Assembly: GCA_002362105.1 (NCBI GenBank)
Contig: DETD01000019.1
Location: forward strand, 138,725 to 202,724
Length of the DNA stretch: 64,000 nt
Direction of reading: 5' to 3'
Source of the DNA: Bacteroidales bacterium UBA3297
GTDB lineage: Bacteria; Bacteroidota; Bacteroidia; Bacteroidales; Paludibacteraceae
In this document: in pieces, positions 18,745-27,300 of the stretch
Position numbering within the stretch: the stretch's first letter is position 1
Layout: every line of letters starts with the position of its first letter
The notes under the pieces: generated by a model
Told to the model about the DNA's origin: nothing
What the model saw: only the letters and a program-made list of their open reading frames with translations
Database searches by the model: none
Made by a program: the position numbers and the translations under genes

Positions 18745-19029
18745 TCAGAAGACATCTGCAAAAAGGATACCGAAATTTTCGCCAGGAGGGCAAAAAGGCT
18801 TTATCTGCAACCGCTCGTTAAGCGAAATGGAGTCGTTTCCTATACCCTCCATAGCTTCTTTGTTGAAGAAGTAGGCAGGAGTGTCGAAAGAGCCCTTGTT
18901 GCGGAAGATGAGGGCGTATATTTTTGAACCGGCTTTCAGCTGCACTTTCTCATAAGCATCAATGCCGGGGTAGTTGTCGCCTCCCTGCCATTCTGCGGCG
19001 GTCTTATATTTTGCAGTGTTTTTTTTCAT
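18745..19029 (-). CDS. A-type protein, copy A2, truncated by a nonsense change
   Basis: Array protein of 94 residues, nearly the same as A3 up to GENFGILFADVF, where an AGA arginine codon of the other copies is TGA (plus strand TCA at 18745-18747). The last 15 codons of the shared tail therefore stay untranslated. The lost part lies in the leader-derived tail, so the core may still work. Starts 22 nt after the B2 stop. Confidence 0.65.
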   Translation of the reverse strand: MKKNTAKYKTAAEWQGGDNYPGIDAYEKVQLKAGSKIYALIFRNKGSFDTPAYFFNKEAMEGIGNDSISLNERLQIKPFCPPGENFGILFADVF

Positions 19030-19051
19030 AAACTACAAACAGAAATAAAAG

Positions 19052-19588
19052 CTACCATAGATATTTATCGCCTAATTTTTCTAGCATCTCATCATCTTCT
19101 TTAGTCCTATTCCTATAATTTATCACAATCTCAGCAGACGGTATATCATACCTCAGGCAGAAATCGGAACGCACTCCTCCCCATGGCAGCATAAACGATT
19201 TGTCCTTTTCGTCACCAGCTCCATGTAGTGCTACCGACATTTCCTTTTGCAGGAACTCGTCGTGTATGCGCTTGGTTTCGTAGGCAATCTCCTTCCAGTT
19301 GCTTGGCATGTTGTTGATGTCTTTAATTGTCATTTTTTCTGATACCAGAGAAATTCTTTCGATGCAATCGTGAAGTCCGCCAAGCATTATGTGCATATAC
19401 ATCTTATATCCGTTAATACTCACTATCCCTAAATTATAGCTTCTCTTGTCAGTCTTGATTTCGTTTATATCAGGGAATGCAGATTTAAACAATCCCGAAT
19501 CAAAAAACTCCTTCCTGCTCATAAAGGGATGCAGTTCCCAACCCTTTCCCGCATCAATAACAAAGCGGCCAGTCTTTAAGTCTAACAT
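19052..19588 (-). CDS. B-type protein, copy B2
   Basis: Array protein of 178 residues. Variable stretch FKSAFPDINEIKTDKRSYNL, similar to B5; the region after QKE also differs (MSVALHGAGDEKDKSFMLPW). Retains the constant MLDLKTGRFVIDA start and NNMPSNWKEIAYETKR. Function unknown. Confidence 0.7.
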   Translation of the reverse strand: MLDLKTGRFVIDAGKGWELHPFMSRKEFFDSGLFKSAFPDINEIKTDKRSYNLGIVSINGYKMYMHIMLGGLHDCIERISLVSEKMTIKDINNMPSNWKEIAYETKRIHDEFLQKEMSVALHGAGDEKDKSFMLPWGGVRSDFCLRYDIPSAEIVINYRNRTKEDDEMLEKLGDKYLW

Positions 19589-19614
19589 AACTATATATTT
19601 TTAGTTGTTGAATT

Positions 19615-19944
19615 TTAATCTCTACAATAGATTTCCAAGAAAAATGTTTGTGTAGTTTTTCTGAACACATCTGCAAAAAGGATACCGAATTTTTCGCCAG
19701 GAGGGCAAAAAGGCTTTATCTGCAACCGCTCGTTAAGCGAAATGGAGTCGTTTCCTATACCCTCCATCGCTTCTTTGTTGAAGAAGTAGGCAGGAGTGTC
19801 GAAAGAGCCCTTCTTGCGGAAGATGAGGGCGTATATTTTTGAGCCGGCTTTCAGCTGCACTTTCTCATAGGTGTCTATGCCAGGATACCTGTCGGTTCCC
19901 TGCCACTCTGCGGCGGTCTTGTCTTTTTCAGATGTATTTTCCAT
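19615..19944 (-). CDS. A-type protein, copy A1
   Basis: Array protein of 109 residues. I chose the ATG at 19942-19944 (MENTSEKDKTAAEWQGTDRY), which gives exactly the length of the other copies; a GTG at 19953 would add three residues. Central FRKKGSFDTPAYFFNKEAM and the leader-derived tail are present. It starts 9 nt after the B1 stop. Function unknown. Confidence 0.65.
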   Translation of the reverse strand: MENTSEKDKTAAEWQGTDRYPGIDTYEKVQLKAGSKIYALIFRKKGSFDTPAYFFNKEAMEGIGNDSISLNERLQIKPFCPPGEKFGILFADVFRKTTQTFFLEIYCRD

Positions 19945-19953
19945 AATCGGCAC

Positions 19954-20502
19954 TTATCCCCATAAAATATCATCGCTAATTTTGTCCAATTCTGCTTTAT
20001 CTTCTTCCGTGAAATTATCGTAAGAAATCTCAATATCGGCAGAAGGCATATCGTACCGCAGGCAGAAACTGGAACCGAAAGAACCCCAAGATAGAGAAAA
20101 CGAGTTTTCTCTATCCTTGTCTATGTCAGACGGGGACATCGCCGTTTCCTTTTGTAGGAACTCGTCGTGAATACGCTTGACCTCATACGCAATCTCTCGC
20201 CAGTTGTCTGGCATACAGTTGATGTCTGGTATCTCCATTAGTTTTGTCGACACCAACCATATGTTCTTCACGCAGTCGTGAAGTCCTCCAATATGCACAG
20301 ACATATTCATTTCGTAACCATTGATGTTAATTGAAGGGAAATGGAAATACTTTTTCGTCGCATTTATCTCACTACTGTTTTTTGAATGCTCTGACTGTTT
20401 GAACAACCCCGATTCAAAGAACTCTTTTCTACTCATAAAGGGATGGAACTCCCAACCCTTCTCCGCATTAATAACAAATCGTCCTGTCTTTAAGTCTAAC
20501 AT
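19954..20502 (-). CDS. B-type protein, copy B1 (first gene of the array)
   Basis: The promoter-proximal and most divergent B copy, 182 residues from the ATG at 20500-20502 (MLDLKTGRFVINAEKGWEFH). Its variable stretch is FKQSEHSKNSSEINATKKYF; it also differs in the middle (INCMPDNWREIAYEVKR) and in FSLSWGSFGSSFCLRYD. The leader upstream carries a -7 box and is homologous to the tail-coding DNA of A1-A4. Function unknown. Confidence 0.7.
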   Translation of the reverse strand: MLDLKTGRFVINAEKGWEFHPFMSRKEFFESGLFKQSEHSKNSSEINATKKYFHFPSININGYEMNMSVHIGGLHDCVKNIWLVSTKLMEIPDINCMPDNWREIAYEVKRIHDEFLQKETAMSPSDIDKDRENSFSLSWGSFGSSFCLRYDMPSADIEISYDNFTEEDKAELDKISDDILWG

Positions 20503-20592
20503 AATCAGCAAATTTTTAAGTTAATGTTGTTTGATTTCTGTAATAGATTTCCCAGAAAACGTTTATGGCGTTTGTTTGAACAACCACATTTG

Positions 20593-20600
20593 CAAAAATA
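20593..20600 (-). promoter_or_regulatory. -7 promoter box of the B-A array
   Basis: Minus strand TATTTTTG (TAnnTTTG), 90 bp before the B1 ATG. The matching position in the inner units reads CCTTTTTG, so the box exists only at the array head and the five units are probably one transcript. Confidence 0.5.
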
Positions 20601-20700
20601 GATAATTCTGATATTCTTTTTTTTACCTGCAAACTAATTTTTATTCGGGATTTCCCCCGTATTTTATGTAGTGTCGGGGGAATAGTTTAATCATAATCTC

Positions 20701-20730
20701 TTGTTTTTCTACTTATTTTCTCTATTTTTG
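20701..20730 (+). promoter_or_regulatory. Promoter of the FMN-binding lipoprotein gene
   Basis: TTG at 20701-20703 and TATTTTTG at 20723-20730, 19-bp spacer, 28 bp before the ATG. Divergent from the array promoter. Confidence 0.55.
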
Positions 20731-20758
20731 TAATGTTTACAATAACTATTCTAAGAAT

Positions 20759-21145
20759 ATGAAATACTCGTTTATTCCTGTCGCTGTTATCTCTACTCTT
20801 CTTTTGGTTTCTGCTTGTTCTGATGCGAATATGCAGAAAGACGAGCAGGGTAACTATGTGGTTAATACCACTGATTTGGGTAAGGAGGTGAAAGGTTTTG
20901 CCGGACAGACTCCTTTGGCGGTGACTATCGACAAGAACGGAACAATCGTTAATGTGGAAGCGTTGCCTAATAGCGAGACTCCTGAATACTTCCGTTCTGT
21001 TGAGGGCAAAATGTTGCAGGATTTTGTAGGTAAGAATGCGCAATCGATTGCAGAGGTTGATGGTGTGTCTGGCGCAACTTTCTCTAGCCGGGCGGTTAAA
21101 AACAATGTGCAGCTGGCGGTTGACTACTATCAGCAACACAAGTAG
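20759..21145 (+). CDS. FMN-binding domain lipoprotein
   Basis: A 128-residue lipoprotein, signal peptide with lipobox (LLLVSAC, Cys near 20), followed by an FMN_bind domain. The motif DGVSGATFSSRAV near the C-terminus is the D-x-S-G-A-T flavinylation site, whose Thr receives FMN from an ApbE-type transferase. Proteins of this type (RnfG/NqrC-related) pass electrons in the periplasm. No Rnf, Nqr or ApbE gene is visible nearby, so its redox partner is unknown. Own promoter; stops 157 bp before the giant surface protein. Confidence 0.88.
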   Translation: MKYSFIPVAVISTLLLVSACSDANMQKDEQGNYVVNTTDLGKEVKGFAGQTPLAVTIDKNGTIVNVEALPNSETPEYFRSVEGKMLQDFVGKNAQSIAEVDGVSGATFSSRAVKNNVQLAVDYYQQHK

Positions 21146-21302
21146 CCCCGGTCTGTTCCTTTCAAACTCAATTTACTACATTATCTGCCTTTAAGCTTAC
21201 CGACCTGTTTGCACTGTCATTGTCTTTTTTATGGCAGTGTAGCGTGGCGGTTGGTGAAATTTGGCTGGAAATATAACATAATCAACCTTTAACCGAAAAA
21301 CT

Positions 21303-24300
21303 ATGGCACCTAAATTTTTTAATATTTGTCTTGCTGTCCTGGCTTTGTTGCTTGGATCGAGCTTAACCTATGCTGAAGAGGTGGTTGAATGCCCTTCTGT
21401 TTCTCTGAAGAAGGTGTACGATAAGGAAGGTTTATGCGATGGGACGATAGGCGATACCGCCTCTTTTCGTTTAAAGGAGGCCTTGCTGAAGGTGGGCGAC
21501 TCCAGAATAGGAATAGAGAATTGCTATATACCCGATTGGTCGACTTCTACATCGGTGGTGGCTGATGGCGTCTCGACCTATACCTTTAATTACCGTTTGC
21601 TCGATGCTGAAAACCAGGTGTTGCAGGAGTCTTGTCAGGCAGAAATGGTTGTGACCGATGCGTCGAAGCCGTCTTGTCCTTCTTCCTCCTTGAAACTGGT
21701 CGTGCCTGTTGGTCCCGACTGTATCGCTGTTGCGGCTGAGGCTGTAGACTTTTTCGAACAAGAAGTGGATATTGAGGAGAAGGGACGGAAACCGAGTTGT
21801 GAGGGCGCGACTTTGTTCGCCAGTATTTCTGCCTTTAAGTTCTATGACGAGGAGACGCACGATGAGAAGGATGGGGGCATTTTCCCAGATAAAACCTACG
21901 ATTTCAACTGGAGTACCGATGTGCCTGTCCGATACCGTATTGCTGCCAATCAGGAGTTCGTTAATCCTGCTTATTGTATGGCGTATGTTTTTGTGAAAGA
22001 CGATGTGGAAATAACTTGTCCCGACAATACGGATGTTACCCTCTCGACCGGAGCTGAAGGGTTCGCATTATTGCCTCCTGCAAAGTTGGTCGCTCCTGTT
22101 GCTTGCAATCCTGGTGCAGTTAGTGTTGCTTATTCAATAAAAGAGTCTTCTGCTGTTGGTAGTGGAGAGGAGGTAACCTTGGCCGATTTGACCGCTAGAC
22201 ACTTGGCTGTGGGCTCTTATACGGTATCTGCCGTTTTTAGCCGGGAGGTGTCTGAACTTCAGATTGCCAGTCAGAAAACCTGTACGCAGGTGGTTGTGGT
22301 TACCGATGGCACAAAGCCTGTTTGCCCTACGGTTTCCGATAAGGGCATTACGTTGCGGAATACGGTGTGTGGCCTCGACCTTGATGGGGTGGAACAGCTT
22401 GTGCTGGCAGAGATTGCCAAGGATAAGCAGCTTGACAATAATACGGTAAATAGCAGTTTGGTGCTTTCTGATTTTTCTGGCGAAAATGAAATAAGTGCCG
22501 ATGCGGCTGGTCTTGCGCATGACTATACTTTCCGTCTGGCCGATGGGGCAGGAAATTCGGTAAATTGTGCCTTGGAGTTGTCGTTGGTTGACGATGAACT
22601 ACCTGTTTGTACGGCCAATTCAGACCTTAGTCTGGTTGTGACTGATGCTTGTGAGGCAACAACAAGTGTGGAATTGTCGGGCTCTGATAATTGTGGAATA
22701 AAGAAATTTTTCTGGTGGGTTGATGCTAATCAGCCGAAAGCGTACACTGGTGCTGTCTGCGAAGTGTCGCTGACGAAACTTTCAATAGGCGAGCATACGC
22801 TTTATTGGCGTTTGATGGATGTTGCCGGAAATCAGCAGACGGGTTACGATGGCGACTATTGTTCGCAGAAGATCAGCGTATATGACAAGCATCCAGTGGT
22901 TGTTGATTGTGACGCGGTAAAAAAATCGTTTGCTACAGACGACGATTGCAAAATGACGGGTTTACTCGACAGTCTGCCAGTTCCTTCTGCGGAAATCTAT
23001 TCTTGTGTGGAGAAGAGGAATGTTGCGGTTCCCGCATCTTCTTATGTTCTCGATGGGGTGGCTTACACTTCTGCGGAATTGAATGCCAAACAATTCACGC
23101 CAGGTATTTATGAGTTGACGACCATTTTCACACGTTCTGCTGATGGGTTTCTGAAGGAGAGCGGCAACACGTGTGTCCAAAAATTTAGTGTGGCTCAAAA
23201 AACACCTCCTGTATTCTCAGGTAATATGGAGTTGGTTTCTGCTTCTTTGGCTAATGAAGAAACATCGTCGGTTGCGTCCCGTGTGCGTTGGCCAAAGGCG
23301 GAAGGTTGTGATGTGTACACGTACAGTTATAAAGTGGGTGAAAATGGAACGTTCTTGGATCTAACGTCTGAGTATATAGAGGCGGAAATTCCAGTTGGAG
23401 AAACTATTATTTCTGTTGTCGCTACTGGTCTTAACGGCCAATCTGCCCAAACTGACTTGAAACTAGTGGTGGCAGATACTTCAGCAACCGCTTGCGATGG
23501 ATTTTCATGGAGGGGTATGAGCTTCACTTCGTCTCAAACTGTTGCTTTGTCTGTGGGCTCTGATGTTGAGAATGTTGATACTGTTAAGGTGTTGCACCTG
23601 ACCGTTAATCCGAGCAAAACCAGCGAGTTCTGCGCGACTGCCTGTGACGTATATGAATGGAATGGCGTTTCTTACAGCGAAAGCGGTGACTACCAGCAGA
23701 CGTTGCAAACGCAGTTCGGTTGCGACTCAGTGGTTACGCTACATTTGACCATCCATCCGAGCAAAACCGGTGAGTTCCGTACCACCGCTTGTGACGTGTA
23801 CGAATGGAACGCAAAATATACGCTTGTCGATTTAAATAACATTAAGGAACTAAACCTTCTTGTTATTGGTAATTCTTTTTCATTGGATGCGTTTCAATAT
23901 GTGCCTGCCATCGCAAAGTCAGAAGGCTTAAAACTTAATATAGTACAAATTAGTCGTGGCGGTAACGAAAGTTGGCAGATAAGTACATATAAAAACGTCA
24001 TTGAAAATAATAAGATTTTTTGTAATGTATATCAATATGACAATGATTATACAAGTTGGTCGGTTGTGAAGTCTGGAAATAAAGGGACCTATTCAGATGC
24101 AATAAACTTGTATGATCACTATGATCTTGTTGTTATTAATCAGTATTCCATCGCAAATCTAAATGAAGAGCAAACAGTTCAACCTTCGCATGAGTTGGTC
24201 GATTATTTAAAAACACAAGAAAAACTTAGAGGTGCGAAATTTGCCTTTTTCGCTTCTCCAGTTTATGCAAACGGTTATTCCAGACTATTGGAATGTGGCT

Positions 24301-27300
24301 TTTCTTCTTCACAGGAAATGTGGCTCACACAAACAAACGTAAATAAAAAAGTCCTTTTGTCTTCTTTCGATTTTATTATTCCGGCTAATACCGCAATAGA
24401 AAACGCAAGGACTTATGGTATGTTTAGTGGGCTTGGAACTTTTGGTAACCTTTCTTATGACGGACAACATTTACAAGAGGGGCTACCTTGCTTTATTTCA
24501 GCAATAACTTCTTTGCAAACGATTGTAGATAAGATGTATGAAAATAGTTTTGCTGTTAAAACCAGTGTCAGGCCATCTGATGCCTGGGTGACTCAACAAC
24601 ACATACAGGGTAAACATGGAACTTGTGTTGGTGTGTCAAACGATAATTGTTCTTTGGCTTATTATTGTGTTAGGACTGCAATAGAAAAACCATATCAGAT
24701 ATCGAATATTACCGCAAACGATGCTAATTTAAATGCCGTTGATAGTTACACCGAAAGTGGCGACTACCAGCAGACGTTACAAACGCAGTTCGGTTGTGAC
24801 TCTGTGGTTACGCTACATTTGACAGTTAATCCGAGTAAAACAGGCGAATTCAGTGCCACTGCCTGTGACGTATATGAATGGAACGGTGTGTCCTACAGTG
24901 AAAGTGGCGATTACCAGCAGACGTTGCAAACGCAGTTCGGTTGCGACTCAGTGGTTACGCTACATTTGACCATCCATCCGAGCAAAACCGGTGAGTTCAG
25001 TACCACTGTCTGTGACGTATATGAGTGGAACGGTGAAACCTATACCGAAAGCGGCGACTACCAGCAAACCTTGCAAACCCAGTTTGGTTGTGACTCTGTG
25101 GTTACGCTGCACCTGACCGTTAATCCGAGCAAAACCAGCGAGTTCAGCGCGACTGCCTGTGACGTATATGAATGGAATGGCGTTTCTTACAGCGAAAGCG
25201 GTGACTACCAGCAGACGTTGCAAACCCAGTTCGGTTGTGACTCTGTGGTTACGTTGCACTTGACGGTTCATCCAAGTAAAACCAGCGAGTTCAGCGCGAC
25301 TGCCTGTGACGTATATGAATGGAACGGTGTGTCCTACAGTGAAAGTGGCGACTACCAGCAGACGCTGCAAACGCATTTCGGTTGCGATTCTGTTGTTACA
25401 CTACATTTGACCATCTATTCGAGCAAAACCGGTGAGTTCAGTGCTACCGCTTGCGACGCTTACGAATGGAATGGCGAGACCTACTCTGAAAGTGGCGACT
25501 ACCAGCAGACGCTGCAAACGCATTTTGGATGCGATTCTGTTGTTACGCTGCACCTGACGGTCTATCCGAGCAAAACAGGCGAATTCAGTGCTACCGCCTG
25601 CGACGCTTACGAGTGGAACGGCGAAACCTATACCGAAAGCGGCGACTACCAACAAACCTTGCAAACCCAGTTCGGTTGCGACTCTGTAGTAACGTTGCAC
25701 CTGACGGTCCACCCGAGCAAAACCAGCGAGTTTAGTGCTACTGCCTGCGACGCTTACGAGTGGAACGGCGAAACCTATACCGAAAGTGGCGACTACCAAC
25801 AAACCTTGCAAACTCAGTTCGGTTGTGACTCTGTGGTTACGTTGCACTTGACGGTCCACCCGAGCAAAACCGGCGAGTTCAGTGCGACCGCCTGCGACGT
25901 GTACGAATGGAACGGTGAGATTTACTCTGAAAGCGGCGACTACCAGCAGACGCTGCAAACGCAGTTTGGTTGTGACTCTGTGGTTACGCTGCACCTGACG
26001 GTCTATCCGAGCAAAACCGGCGAGTTCAGTGCGACCGCTTGTGACGTATACGAGTGGAACGGCGAAACCTATACCGAAAGTGGCGACTACCAGCAGACGT
26101 TGCAAACCCATTTCGGTTGCGATTCTGTGGTTACGTTGCACTTGACGGTCCACCCAAGCAAAACCAGCGAGTTTAGTGCTACTACCTGCGATGCTTACGA
26201 GTGGAACGGCGAAACCTATACCGAAAGCGGCGACTACCAGCAGACGTTGCAAACCCAGTTTGGTTGTGACTCTGTGGTTACGTTGCATTTGACGGTTAAT
26301 CCAAGTAAAACCAGCGAGTTTAGTGCTACTGCCTGCGATGTATACGAGTGGAACGGCGAAACCTATACCGAAAGCGGCGACTACCAACAAACGTTGCAAA
26401 CCCAGTTTGGTTGTGACTCTGTGGTTACGTTGCATTTGACGGTTAATCCAAGTAAAACCAGCGAGTTTAGTGCTACTGCCTGCGACGCTTATGAGTGGAA
26501 CGGTGAAACCTATACCGAAAGCGGCGACTACCAGCAAACCTTGCAAACCCAGTTTGGTTGTGACTCTGTGGTTACGCTGCACCTGACGGTCTATCCGAGC
26601 AAAACCAGCGAGTTTAGTGCTACTACCTGCGACGCTTACGAGTGGAACGGCGAAACCTATACCGAAAGCGGCGACTACCAACAAACCTTGCAAACTCAGT
26701 TCGGTTGCGATTCTGTGGTTACGTTGCATTTGACGGTTAATCCGAGCAAAACCAGCGAGTTTAGTGCTACCGCTTGCGATGCTTACGAGTGGAACGGCGA
26801 AACCTATACCGAAAGCGGCGACTACCAACAAACGTTGCAAACCCAGTTTGGTTGTGATTCTGTGGTTACGTTGCACTTGACGGTCCACCCAAGTAAAACC
26901 AGCGAGTTTAGTGCTACCGCTTGCGATGCTTACGAGTGGAACGGCGAAACCTATACCGAAAGCGGCGACTACCAACAAACGTTGCAAACCCAGTTTGGTT
27001 GCGACTCTGTAGTAACGTTGCACCTGACGGTCCACCCGAGCAAAACCAGCGAGTTTAGTGCTACCGCTTGCGATGTATACGAGTGGAACGGCGAAACCTA
27101 TACCGAAAGTGGCGACTACCAACAAACCTTGCAAACCCAGTTCGGTTGCGACTCTGTAGTAACGTTGCACCTGACCGTTAATCCGAGCAAAACCAGCGAG
27201 TTCAGTGCGACTGTTTGCGACGCTTACGAGTGGAACGGCGAAACCTATACCGAAAGCGGCGACTACCAGCAGACGTTGCAAACCCAGTTTGGTTGCGATT

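Larger units (their letters stand above)
15981..20602 (-). repeat. Tandem array of five B-A gene modules
   Basis: Five units of about 902-915 bp in the same orientation; B starts fall at 16859, 17761, 18673, 19588 and 20502. The spacer before each inner B is almost identical (an AT-rich 26 nt with AACTA...TAGTT ends). Constant ends and variable centres show duplication followed by exchange between copies. The head leader (about 20541-20602) is similar to the coding tail of A1-A4. Confidence 0.9.
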
